From Deinandra increscens subsp. villosa (Eukaryota > Streptophyta > Magnoliopsida > Asterales > Asteraceae), in the NCBI GenBank assembly GCA_039602395.1, contig JBCNJP010000038.1:434001-498000 (forward strand): a DNA stretch of 64,000 bases, written 5' to 3'. Under the pieces are notes generated by a model. That model was not told the origin of the DNA. It did no database searches and was given only the letters and a program-made list of their open reading frames with translations. A program made the translations under genes and the position numbers. Positions 22,575 through 33,582 of the stretch are shown piece after piece; within the stretch, counting starts at the first letter, position 1; every line of letters begins with the position of its first letter.

Positions 22575-23302
22575 TGTTCTGTATTGAGTGATTTCTTTGG
22601 TGAATGAGAGGAATTTTGATGAAATTGAGAGGAAAGCGGGAGCGATTTCTGGGTATTTAGGAATTTAGGTTTCGTAAGTGAGGGGTTTTCTATGGAAGTG
22701 ACAGTTAAGGGATGAGGAGAGAGGGAATTAACGGTAACATGAAGGGTGGAGTTAGTGGGGCCAGCAGTTAACCATCACTGTTAACGCATTGTGCGTTTGT
22801 ATGGTGCAACAGTGAAATAACTGTGAAGGGACCCACTTAATCCAAAAATCGATTAAGTATTCATTAAAGTTCTCCGGAACTTTTCCTTCGAAACTATCTT
22901 GTTCCTTCGGAAGAGTGAAGTTCCCTCGGAACTTCTTCCTTTAGAGATTTTCTCCTCATTTCTCTTGAAAAATTTCCCTAGGAAGTTCCCTCGGAGTTTC
23001 AACTTACTCCGGAATTCCCTCGGAACACATTAGAAACCTTAGAGAGTTCCCTCGGAACATCTCTTGTGAGTGAAATTGCTTCCGGAGTAAGTTCCCTCGG
23101 AACATACTCTGGAATGTTCAAAACACTTAGAAAATCTCATAACTTAACATATTTCGCAAATTTTGTGCAGTTTTAGTTATGAACAAATTACAGTGTAATT
23201 TTCGGATAATTTTCTTGGTTTTAGAAGAAGAGGATTAAAAGACACATAGGCACTTAAGAGATCATAAAAATATGTACAGAGAACAACAATTGACAGCAAA
23301 AT
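22575..23302 (-). other. pol-ORF3 spacer with GTTCCCTCGGAAC repeats
   Basis: About 730 bp of non-coding element sequence. Between 22861 and 23110 it carries about five copies of (G/A)TTCCCTCGGA(A/G) (near 22919, 22986, 23015, 23045 and 23091), plus TTCCGGAGTAAG and related forms. The same vocabulary is used in the LTRs and ORF3. It may contain the ORF3 promoter or leader. Confidence 0.6.
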
Positions 23303-25336
23303 TTAACCAAAGTTCATCATCCCAAAAGCTGTAATAAGGAAGAAGAATATTGCCTCATCAAATGCCTTTGTGAAAAGGTCAGCTAGTTGAAGATCCGTAT
23401 GAACTTTGTGTAACTTAATCAATTTCTTTTCTGCACATTCTCTAATAAAATGATACCTTATCTCAATGTGCTTTGTCTTTGTGTGCTTCACAGGATTGTT
23501 GGTGATAGAAATGGCACTGGTGTTGTCTGCATACATAGGAGTTTCCAGAAAAGTGATTCCATAATCCAGCATTTGATTTTGAATCCATAGCACTTGACCA
23601 CAACAGCTTGAAGCAGCAATGTACTCAGCTTCAGCAGTTAATGTAGAAACACAAGTTTGTTTCTTGCACTGCCATGAAACAAGCCTATTTCCTATAAATT
23701 GACATCCTCCTGATGTTGATTTCTTATCCAAGTAGCAGCCACCATAGTCACTGTCAGTGTAGGTAACAAGAGAAAAGTCATTATTCTTTGCATACCACAA
23801 CCCCAGTTTTGGTTGTCCCTTGAGGTATTTGAATATTCTCTTCACTGCCTTCATGTGGGATTCTTTGCGAGCAGACTGATATATAGAGCATAAGCATACA
23901 CTTAACATAATATTATGTCTACTTGCTGTTAAGTACATTAAGGAACCAATCATTGCCCTGTAAGTGTGCTGATCAACAGGTTCACTCTCTGACGCTGAAT
24001 TCAGATTGTGTGATGTTGAAATAGGAGTTTTTTGCAAAAGAGGAAGACAGCATATCAAACCTCTTGAGCATATCTTGAATGTATTTGGATTGGTTCAAGA
24101 AGATGCCCTCTGCAGTTTGCTTAACTTGGAGACCCAGAAAGAAATTAAGTTCACCCATTGAACTCATTTCAAATTGATCTTGCATCAGGGTCTCAAACTC
24201 CTTGCACAACTTAGGATAGGTTGACCCAAATATGATGTCATCCACATATATCTGAACAAGTAACTTGTCTTTTCCAACTTTTCTGATGAAGAGAGTTTTA
24301 TCAATAACTCCTCTCTTGTAACCATGGCCAAGCAGGTAATTTGAGAGTGTCTCATACCATGTTCTTGGTGCTTGCTTGAGGCCATATAGAGCTTTGATTA
24401 GTTTGCACACCTTGTTAGGATGGTGTGGGTCCTCAAACCCTGGTGGTTGACAGACATAAACTTCTTCCTTCAGTTTTCTATAAAGAAAAGCACTCTTGAC
24501 ATCCATCTGATAAACTGTGAAGTTCTTGTAAGCTGCATAGGCAAGGAAGATTCTGATTGCCTCTAATATTGCAACAGGAGCAAAAACCTCATCATAGTCT
24601 ATCCCTTCTTCTTGAGCATATACTTGAACAACAAGCCTAGCTTTGTTCTTGATAACAATACCTCTTTCATCCTTCTTGTTTCTAAAAACCCATTTTGTTC
24701 TAATTGGTTGAGCATCCTCAGGAAGGTCAACCAGTTCCCAAACATGTTGTTTGTTGATTTGGAACAATTCCTCTTGCATAGCTTCAATCCAGTGATTGTA
24801 TTTGAGTGCTTGCTCAACTTTCTTTGGTTCTTCTTGGGACAGGAAGCAAGCAAATAAACAAATGTTTGCATCAGCAGCAGATTTGCTTCTAGTGAGAACA
24901 GGAGCATTCACTTCACCAATCACATTCTCAATTGGATGAGTTTTGCTGACATTTGTGTTCTAAAAACTTAGAAATTCGTGACTTTCAACTTGCCTAGTTG
25001 GAGGGATAATTGGGGGTAGTTGGATACTAAGCTCAATTCCTGGCATTCTTTGTGAAAGGGGTAAATTTGATGTAGTTGCAGCAGAAACATGATGATCACT
25101 CATGTTGTTAGCAGAGTTGATGTTCTCTTCAGGAGATGAGTCAGAGGAGTTTGACTCAGGAGAAACATCATGATCAGCATATTGATTTTCATTTGGATAA
25201 TGCTGCACACTCCCGTCATCACTGGTATCTTAGACATATCCTTCACCTTGTGATTGTGAATTATTTGACTCAGTTTCAACCAAGTTCACTGGAGTGGGAT
25301 CAGTAACTTGTTGAGTTGCAGCAGTTGGCATGATAG
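23303..25336 (-). pseudogene. Copia pol: reverse transcriptase and RNase H
   Basis: On the minus strand the piece 24923-23982 reads a copia reverse transcriptase. It has WVFRNKKDERG, DYDEVFAPVAILEAIR, QMDVKSAFLYRKLKEEVYV, PPGFEDP, ALYGLKQAPRTWYE and the catalytic IYVDDIIFGS. The frame then shifts near 24050 into 24058-23303, which reads RNase H: TYTDSDYGGCYLDKKSTSGG, SWQCKKQTCVSTLTAEAEYI, ADNTSAISI and the terminal LADLFTKAFDE. Upstream, 25336-24960 is a Ser/Asp-rich linker with stops. RNase H is the best-preserved part. The piece is separated from integrase by the CACTA insertion. The enzyme would copy element RNA into DNA, but the frameshift and stops mean it is inactive. Confidence 0.9.
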
Positions 25337-25389
25337 ATGCACTACTAGAAATAGCCCTTTCCTTGACACACGAACAATGACACTCGGTA

Positions 25390-25560
25390 ATTTATGACGC
25401 GCAAAAACGAGCGTCATAAAAAAATTGTCGTATTTTACAAAATTCTATGGGTAGATGACGCGCTTTTTCGCGCGTCATAATTTTGTGTCATTCAATAAAA
25501 AAACACGGAGGACAAAAAGATGGTGTGCGTCAAGTGTAAAAAATAAAGTGTCGTTTTTTA
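25390..25560. repeat. CACTA left subterminal repeats
   Basis: Units of the type TGACGCGCAAAAACGAGCGTC and GACGCGCTTTTTCGCGCGTC are arranged as imperfect palindromes with a GCGTCATAA core. They are the likely transposase-binding region and mirror the right end. Confidence 0.8.
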
Positions 25561-25599
25561 TTTTTTTTTTCCCGCCCAATAAATGTCCGGATATTATGT

Positions 25600-25810
25600 G
25601 CCCGCTCTCCAGTTAGGGTTTTTTTAGTTTTCCCCCAAAATTGCTCACAACTCCTTGTCGGCGACATCACTCCTTTCCCTAAATTCGTCCCGCCGACCAC
25701 CGACCTCGCTCCTTTTCCGGTGACCAAGATCTGGAAACCGTGCTCCGTCAATTCCCTCTTTTTCCGGCAACCTAGCTCTGTCGGTTCCCTCGTTCACTCA
25801 CAATTTCTGG
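25600..25810 (+). other. Gene-leader-like segment in CACTA
   Basis: AGGGTTTTTTTAG followed by a pyrimidine-rich, proline-codon-rich sequence resembles plant 5' UTR/first-exon DNA. It might be the 5' part of the same captured gene as the deacetylase exon, but no protein was recognised. Confidence 0.3.
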
Positions 25811-26324
25811 ACAGGATGGTGACAAAATATTAGGTCTCGATTTTCTTTTCTCTGTGCGCATCCTCTGCCCTCATTCAATTTCAGGTATGGGTTCGGTTCT
25901 GTAGTCGATGTTTGGGTTCGGTTCTGTAGTTGATGTTTGAGTAGTCGATCGTTAAATACTCTTGTTTGCAGACTTATATAATTAGGGCTTCTGTTACATG
26001 TTCTTATGCCTGAGTGCTATGGGTTAGGCCAAAGAGACAAAACCAATTCGGATTTCTTCTTCAAGCAGTGCAGCGGGTTAGGGTTTTTATTACCCTTATT
26101 GTGCAGGAGGTTTGTGTATTCTTTTGTTCCTTCCAGTTTGATATATATGGTTGAATCAGCTTTTTCCTCAATTATTGGACATTTGAACATATATTTTGTT
26201 GAATCAGCCTTTTTCTCATGATGACAGTGTTACTGAAGTTCTGAGGATTACTGAATGGTTGGTTAGTACTTGATTTACTTTAATGTTATACAAGATACAC
26301 TCAAATATGTGCAATATGTTATTG

Positions 26325-26515
26325 TTTACTAGTTTAGTAGAAACATTAACATCATCCTGTTTAATAGAAACATTACCAGTTGGTACTAATAGAAACATTA
26401 ACATCAGCCTGTTTAATAGAAACATTAACAGCAGCCTGTTTACTTTTCTTGTTACCAGTTGGTACCAATTGCTCGTGTTTAATAGAAACATTAACAGCCT
26501 GTTTAAAAGATTTTG
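26325..26515 (+). repeat. AATAGAAACATTAACA minisatellite
   Basis: Five irregular copies of (T)AATAGAAACATTA(A/C)CA, separated by CAGCCTGTTT and ACCAGTTGGTAC(C/T)AAT blocks. Non-coding and internal to the CACTA element. Confidence 0.8.
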
Positions 26516-26834
26516 ACAGAAACAGATTTTTGTCACTTTTGTAATACTTTTTTTTATTCTTACATGTCAAATATTCTCATTACAATCTCATATAAAAATC
26601 TTGTATATTTACACAGATTGTTGCATTTGTATTGGAGGCAATCTTTGCTGAGTTAAAACTTTCTACGTCGTTTAATTTCATCGGATCCTTGACAGAAGAG
26701 GTTAAGCTTTGAAAAAATGAATGAGAAACATATTTTGCTATGATTTTTAATGAAAGTATTATAACTTATTATGTTTCATGGAACACACACAAAGATTTGA
26801 TTAATAAATCCTTCAGTAGTGCAGTTCATGACCT

Positions 26835-26985
26835 ACATTTCATAATGTCGTTTATTCATGAATCCTTACTGTCATAGCACTTGTTTCGGTAGTTCTGTGA
26901 AACAAATTCCTCCTGTCGGCTTATTAGTAATTATAAGCATCTGGTATATGCAGTTCATGACCTACATTTCATAATGTTGTTACTT
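26835..26985 (+). repeat. Direct repeat (two copies) in CACTA
   Basis: GCAGTTCATGACCTACATTT followed by CATAATGT(C/T)GTT occurs at about 26820 and 26950. Further short direct repeats nearby are ACAACAGCAGGTTA (27320-27395) and TTTACTTGACAATGGTNTAT (27658 and 27742). Confidence 0.65.
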
Positions 26986-28280
26986 TGAACTCTTATAAAA
27001 AAATAATACAACATTATAATTTGCTTGTCTGTTGAGTGCATGATAAAGTGTTTGTACGTCATCAGTTCAGTATATTGTTGGATCAGGCCTAAGTCAAACA
27101 AATACGCTTACCACCAGGACCATTTGATGCTTAATGCCTAGTACAAGCAAAGTGGCAAGTAAGTATCACTGATGTACATAAATAAATACAAGAGGGTGCC
27201 TTGAACAACCTGTTAGCAATCTTTCTATGGGGTTCCACTAATATGTATGTATACTAAAAAATCTGTGACTTCAGGCACAGGTGAACTGTTTTAGAAACAA
27301 CAAATTACCAACATTTTATACAACAGCAGGTTAAAACAAGCATCATCATACAACAGCAGGTTAGAACCAAGCAGATTTTATACTACAACAGCAGGTAAAA
27401 ATAGGGATGGTAGGTCTCAAGTCTGTATCAATGTGCACACAACTTTTTGCCATGCTAAAAATTTTGTTCAAACACCTGAGGTAGTAATTATGTTTATTAT
27501 CTCCATACTTTTCTTTATAGAGCATTTTTGCTGTTATGCATTATATAACATGTTTACTTGTAGGTCATAATCCGCTTCGTTTAACCGCAATCAATCTTAT
27601 ACAGTCAATGCTGTTGATCAACATCGGGTGAGTGTTTATACATTGTGATTTTCAAAGTTTACTTGACAATGGTGTATCGACAAGTTTCATTTTTTTCTTA
27701 TCTAGTTATCTAAAACTGAAACTACAATACCTCACAAAGTAGTTTACTTGACAATGGTCTATCGATTTGTGTGTGGGGATTATAAATTTGTGTGTGCGGA
27801 TTATAAGCAGGTTACCTTCTATGTGTCTTATTTTTTGGCCAAGTGGATTTGTTGTAGGTTTATATCAAGTTGCATATCGATTACATTATTTATGTGTGCC
27901 AAACTCCCAATTAATCATACAACTATTTGTGATTCTGTAGTTTTTGCTTCTGCAAATAGTGAGTTTTTTAAAATCAACCTTGTGTTTTTAATGTCTTGTT
28001 ACTTTTGGACATATTCCATAACTTTGTCATCATGTTGTTTGATTCTGGTAAATCAGAAAGCCTTTCTCAACATAAAGATGCAAGAGACCTTCATTTACAT
28101 AAAGATGCAAGAGGCCTAATCATTTTTCTATTTTCTTTTATCCTTCTTCTTTCTAATTTGTGTATCATAACACATCTGTTTATTTTTCTTAATTCACTGT
28201 TAGTATATCATTTGCCCCCTGATGTTACTCTTTTAAGATGTGTATTCATGTACTCACTTTCAGAATTCACTTGATTGCAG

Positions 28281-28476
28281 CTCGTGAGTTTGCCCCCGAC
28301 TTTACAATCTTTTCAGCCGGATTTGATGCTGCAAGGGGAGATCCACTTGGATGTTGTGACGTAAGCTTCTTATCCATCCTTTTGTGTGTGTGTGTGTGTC
28401 TGTGTTTATGTTCTCATATTTATTATGTAATTAATAGAATCTTATCTTGTAGATGACTCCCGCTGGTTTTTACTAA
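28281..28476 (+). pseudogene. Captured histone deacetylase exon fragment
   Basis: An exon-like block (28281-28360) is preceded by TTGATTGCAG and followed by GTAAGC. It reads REFAPDFTIFSAGFDAARGD and PLGCCD. After a 92-bp intron ending TTGTAG, the frame continues MTPAGFY and then a stop. SAGFDAARGDPLGCCDVTPAGY is the highly conserved zinc-site region of class II plant histone deacetylases (HDA5/HDA15/HDA18 type), in which the Asp of GFDA binds the catalytic zinc. Here V is replaced by M, and the frame ends at once, so no active enzyme is encoded. The intron is retained, so the piece was copied from genomic DNA rather than mRNA. It lies on the plus strand inside the CACTA element. Confidence 0.85.
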
Positions 28477-30289
28477 TAATGAAGTACGATATTTGGAAAC
28501 TTTCGTGTTAATAACATGTTACAAAAGTTTACAACAAAACAAAGATAAAATTTTTTGGAAAATGCAAAAAACCAAGAGTTTCATATCTTTTAAAATATAA
28601 GAAACAGGTCATAGAAAAATACCACAAGTCTACTAAAGGCATCCAACATATTGAGTATCATCCACAAGTTGAAGATGGTCTCATTTCTTGGATTTCTTTG
28701 ATGGCCTATAAAAAATAAAGTTTCATCAAATTAACTCAGAACTAGTTAATAACTAACTTACTACGCTGGTTGTGCAGTAGGAGCTGCAACTGCAGGTGCA
28801 GGTTGTTGAAAGCACATTTCTCTAACTGATTTACTTTGGTACCTGCAGGTTGTTGCCTCTTAATGGCTTTCACTTCTCAGATCGGTATATTTCATATTTG
28901 TTTTGGTGTATTGTGTTGGTGGTTGAATTAACTGATGCTAATGGTTGATCTGTAAAGGTTCAAACTGTGAGTCCGTGGTTAGCTTAATAAGAGATGGGTT
29001 GACTGAATCTAAAATGTGTGTGATGAAGACAAGTTTTTTTTTTTAGTTTAAGCTATTCGTATTAGGCTGCTTTTGATGCTCATCTGGATTTATGTGAAGC
29101 AGAATAGCTCGGGGTTAGTATTTTTATTTGCAAAATTAAATTAAGAGTTCTTAATCTGGGAATTATTTTGTTCATTATTTGTTGTATAAGCAGAGGTGGT
29201 TCTGGTATCTCAAGACAAACCTTTGCATTTGATATCTCACAGAGGTGAAACACTATTAAGCTATATTATGTATAAGATCTTTATTAATGAATTTGATTGG
29301 TTTATGCACAATGGTTCACATGTAGAGTTGTTTGACTGTTAGCTTCTTAAAGCCTAATTAACCCTTCATATATGGTTATTACACAATTGTTTATAACAGT
29401 TGAGAATTATGTTATCCATTTGCTGTCCTTGGATATGTACAGGGGATTTTCATCACAAAAAATAGCAGTGAACCTGTATACTTGCAATAGAAATGATATG
29501 AAATGTATGATTCTTTAATATATACTCATATCTTTGTTTCATTTTGCTGTTGATGCAGGTTTATCCTGCTGCCTCTGTTCCAAGGTACTTTGTATTTTTT
29601 TTTTTGTCAATTGTTTTGCTTTTTCGCCTTTTAGTGCATTTGGTTTAGTGGTTTTAGTTGTCAAGAGGAAGAAATCACCGGGTACTCCCTGTTTTACTCC
29701 TTCCTTTGATCTTCGTTTTTTGAAGTTGGTTTTTCTCCTGACATGTATCAGATTGTCCAATAGAAAACTGCAGCAGCTCTGTGCTTGAACTGTATAAATC
29801 GTGCTGTGGCTTTGTTTTAATCTCGATCTAGTCAGGCTTTAGCAGTAACACTTTTATCTCCCATTTTTTCTTTTAATTTTTATAAAAACATACTGTGTTA
29901 AATAAGTGAATATAATGACTATTTTGTTGTGATTACACATCTCTAGTGTGTTGTATAGGAAATTTTGTCCCTAGCCGCTGCTGATGCTGAGATTCTTATT
30001 GCAAAGGAAAAACAGTGGATAAACTTGAGCAAATAAAGGAGACTGACAAGGAAAAACAGTGGATAGGAACTCGAGCAAATCATTACAAGAAGTTTCATTT
30101 TACTAAATGGTGGTATTTAGGATGTAGTTTGTGAAAAAACTTGAATACTTGTGTATAATGATTTGTTCTACTATATATGAAATGAATTATTTTGCTTTAC
30201 GTGTATTTTTATTTTTTATTATTGGGTTAATTATCATTTAATGTAGAAATTAGTGATTCTATTAAAATATTTTTTTTTATTTTTTTATA

Positions 30290-30525
30290 AATCCATGACG
30301 CGCAAAAATGTGTGTCATAAGCAGATTTATGACGGTGGCTTCCTTGACACGCATTTTATGACGCGCATTGAGTGTCATAAATGGAGCGTCATCGTTCGCG
30401 CGTCAAGAACGGGATGACGCGCATTTTGCGCGTCAAGAAGATTCTTGACCCTACCTTCCTTGACGCTTTTTTGCGCGTCATCTGGGCCCTTTCTTGACGC
30501 GCAAAAAGCGTCAAGAAAGCCCTTT
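30290..30525. repeat. CACTA right subterminal repeats
   Basis: A dense run of TGACGCGCAAAA, GCGTCAAGAA and GACGCGCATTTT units in both orientations, more numerous than at the left end. It ends in TTCTTGACGCGCAAAAAGCG just inside the terminal inverted repeat. Confidence 0.85.
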
Positions 30526-30540
30526 TTTGTAGTAGTGATG

Positions 30541-31755
30541 GTTTGTAAGGTTGAGTGCTGACAGAGGTGTAGAAATGACCAAAATTACATCCTTCTTTGC
30601 ATTTGAGTTCTCCCCCTGAGACTGCACATACTCACTAAAAGACTTATCACTTGTAAATTTGAAAGCATTGGTTAGTGAATCAATATAAAATAACCATGAG
30701 GGCTCAGAACAAAACTTATTTGTATATTTTTCATTGAAGAACACATTTATAGACTCTTCAATAATTTTAGTTCTGAGATTGTATACTCTGTATGACTTAG
30801 CAATACCAGAGTATCCAACCATATAGCCATCATCTGCCTTTTCAGCAAACTTAGCTAAATTCTCATTGGTTATTAATATTGTAACAAGACAACCAAATAC
30901 TTTGAGAAAATGTATGCTTGGTTTTCTTTTTCTCCAAAGTTCATAAGGTGTCTTGTTCTTACCTTTAACCACAAGCACCCTGTTCTGAACATAGCAGGCA
31001 GTGTTCACTGCTTCTGCCCAGAAAGTTACAGGGAGCTTAGACTCAGCCAACATAGATCTAGCAGCCTCAATCAGTGTTCTATTTATCCTCTCAGCAACCC
31101 CATTTTGCTGAGGAGTTCTAGCAGCACTGAACTGCTTAGATATCCCTTTTTGTTCACAAAAAGAATTTAAAACATGGTTTTTAAATTCAGTACCATTGTC
31201 ACATCTAATTTTTTGACTTTGAAATTTGACTGATTTTCAAGTTGTGTGATTAAAGACTTTAAGATTTCAGGTGTTTCATCCTTGTTTCTCAGGAAGAAAA
31301 CCCATGTGTATCTTGAAAATCATCAGTGATAACAAAACAATAAGATTTCTTTCCCAAACTCATTACCCTTGTAGGACCACAGAGATCCATATGCAACAAT
31401 TCTAAGGGTTGAGAAATTGAATTTTCAGATTTGGACTTATGAGAAGACTTGTGCTATTTACCCTTTAAACAAGCAGTACAATATTCATTACAGTTAAAAT
31501 GTTTCTTTAGTAAACCATTAACCAACCCTAAATTGACAAGTTTATTCATGGTTTTGTAATTAACATGCACAAGTCTTCTGTGCTAAAGGTCAGACTCATC
31601 AATATAAGCTCTTGATATCAAACAAGCATTGCCATCATGAGATTTAGCACTTGCCATATCAAGTAAGTACACACCATCCTGTCTTTTTGCTTTAATCAAA
31701 ATCATTTCAGCAGGAATTTTGAGACCAGGCTTAAGTACTAAAGCTTCTTCATCAT
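30541..31755 (-). pseudogene. Copia pol: integrase region
   Basis: Minus-strand frames read a copia integrase with several stops. A GAG-pre-integrase-like segment (RRLVHVNYKTMNKLV) and an HHCC remnant lie near 31580-31460. The catalytic-core start LLHMDLCGPTRVMSLGKKSY lies near 31400-31340. TPQQNGVAERINRTLIEAAR lies near 31125-31060, followed by SMLAESKLPVTFWAEAVNTA. The C-terminal part is ELWRKRKPSIHFLKVFGCL. Stop codons interrupt the HHCC and core regions. The integrase would join element DNA to the chromosome but cannot be made intact here. The right-hand side is cut by the MULE-type insertion and the left by the CACTA. Confidence 0.87.
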
Positions 31756-31758
31756 TAA

Positions 31759-33153
31759 GAGTAAATTACAATTTACGTCCTTTAAGAAGTATGTAAATTT
31801 CAATTTTCATCCTTAAACTAAAGAAATAGCAAAAAACGTCCTTTATATTTATGGTTTGTTTCAAATCACGTCCTTTCGTCTAATAGATGTTAATTTTTTC
31901 CGTTAGACCAGGTCATGTGCAAGACACATGAGGGCAACATGGTCTTTTTATTCTTTTAATATAGAACAAATTACATTTTACGTCCTTTAAGAATTACCCA
32001 AATTTCAATTTCCATCCTTAACTTAGAGAAATAACAAAAAAGTCCTTTAAGTTTATAGTTTGTTACAACTTACATCATTTCTTTTAAGAAACGTTAATTT
32101 TTTCTGTTAAGCTATATCAGGTGCATTGCACACGAGGACATAATTGTCTTTTTATATTGTACGGGTCATTTTGTAAATAAATAAAAATATAAAACTTATA
32201 TGAATATAATTTTATTTATAAAATAAATAAAAATATAAATAAAAAATCTGATCAAACCAAACTTCAATATCTCTAATGTCCACCACATTCTAATTCCTTC
32301 ATGGCACCGCTGCTTCTCCACCAAACCCTCTGTCACCGCCCCACCTCCACTTCCGATCATCGACACACCACACATTCAACTCCATCGTAATACCTCCTAT
32401 CACCATCCATCGTAATTTCTGCATCGTAAATGCTTTGTGGGATCTGTATTTCTGACTTGTTGCTGAGGGAGTTTGATCTTCACGAACGAATAGGTTTTTA
32501 TTGGTCGGGTGTAGGATGGATGGTGACATGATGTATTACGATGGAGGTAGATGTGTGGTGCGACGATGGTCAGAGGTGGAGCCGGGGCGGCGACAAAGGG
32601 TTTGGTAGAGAAGCAGCGGTGCCATGGAGGAATTAAAATGTGATGGAGACTGGAGATATTGAAGTTTGGTCTGATCAGATTTTTCATTTATTTTATAAAA
32701 AGAATTATATTCATATAAGTTTTATACTTCTATTTATTTACAAAATGGCCCTATAATATAAAAAGACAATTATATCCTCATGTGCAATGCAGTTGACATA
32801 GGTTAACAGAAAAAGTTAATGTTTGTTAGAGAAAATGATGTAAGGTCTAACAAAGTATAAACTTAAAGGACCTTTTTGTTATTTCCTTAGTTTAAGGACG
32901 TAAATTGAAATTTTTGTAATTCTTAAAGGACGTAAAATGTAATTTGCTCTATATTAAAAGAATAAATGACCACATTGCCCTCATGTGCCTTGCACATGAC
33001 CTGGTTTAACGGACAAATTTAATGTCCGTTAGACGAAAGGACGTGATTTGAAACAAAAAATAAATATAAAGGACGTTTTCTGTTATTTCTTTAGTTTAAG
33101 GACGAAAAGTGAAATTTGCATACTTCCCAAAGGACGTAAATTGTAATTTACTC
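31759..33153. mobile_element. MULE-type foldback element 2
   Basis: A 1395-bp element that is almost entirely palindromic. The left arm (31759-32414) and right arm (32513-33153) are reverse complements at roughly 85-90% identity by eye, around a ~100-bp centre. Ends read GAGTAAATTACAATTTACGT on both strands. The 9-bp duplication CATCATTAA (31750-31758 and 33154-33162) is perfect, pointing to a Mutator-type integrase. Within each arm a ~205-bp module (ATTTACGTCCTTTAAGAA...) is repeated once as AAATTACATTTTACGTCCTT. No protein is encoded. It sits in the copia between protease and integrase. Confidence 0.9.
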
Positions 33154-33162
33154 CATCATTAA

Positions 33163-33440
33163 ATAGAACATTCATGTTCTTATCACAAATTTGTGATACA
33201 CTCAAAAGATTGAAATTCAGAACATTGACAAGACTTACCTTGTCAAGAGTAAAATTTCCATTTGATACATTACCAAGTGCTGTAATGTACCCTTCATTGC
33301 TTCCAAATGCAACGGGACCTCCATCATGTCTTTTTGTATTTTCTAGAAGATTTTTATTACCTATCATGTGATTGGAACACCCACTATCTACAACCCAAAC
33401 ATTTGCTTGAGATTTATTAGGTGGCCCCTACACAGGTAAA
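33163..33440 (-). pseudogene. Copia protease
   Basis: The minus strand reads VWVVDSGCSNHMIGN (about 33405-33360), the aspartic protease active-site motif DSG of copia elements. It is followed by GYITALGNVSNGNFTLDKVS and LVNVLNFNLLSVSQICD, the usual protease end. It is separated from gag by in-frame stops near 33430 and 33600. It would cleave the polyprotein inside the particle. The MULE-type element follows directly on its 3' side. Confidence 0.85.
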
Positions 33441-33582
33441 CAATATGGTTAGTTGGAGTATGGGACCCAAGCCTTTCTGGTCTTGGGTCTTCCCATGGCA
33501 TCATTATATGAGTAATTTCTTAAAACAAGTTGATTTTCAGTGATAAAGTCATCATGCTCTGAAAAGTCACCCTTTTTCTCAT

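Larger units (their letters stand above)
25340..30537. mobile_element. CACTA (En/Spm) transposon, non-autonomous
   Basis: A 5198-bp element. The left end is CACTACTAGAAATAGCCCTT and the right end on the minus strand is CACTACTACAAAAAAGGGCT. The 3-bp duplication is ATG (25337-25339 and 30538-30540), which interrupts the copia pol frame. Subterminal regions (25390-25560 and 30290-30520) hold many TGACGCGCAAAA and GCGCGTCA units in both orientations, the kind of site bound by CACTA TnpA-like proteins. No TnpA/TnpD transposase coding was recognised. The interior contains a gene-like leader, a histone-deacetylase exon and short tandem repeats, so it is a gene-fragment-carrying, non-autonomous copy. 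Confidence 0.93.

Noticed and set aside
28380..28410. TG dinucleotide repeat
   Set aside because: Ordinary short microsatellite inside an intron-like stretch.
28281..28476. Functional histone deacetylase gene
   Set aside because: Only one conserved exon and the start of the next are present, followed by a stop. No other HDAC motifs were found in the CACTA element.
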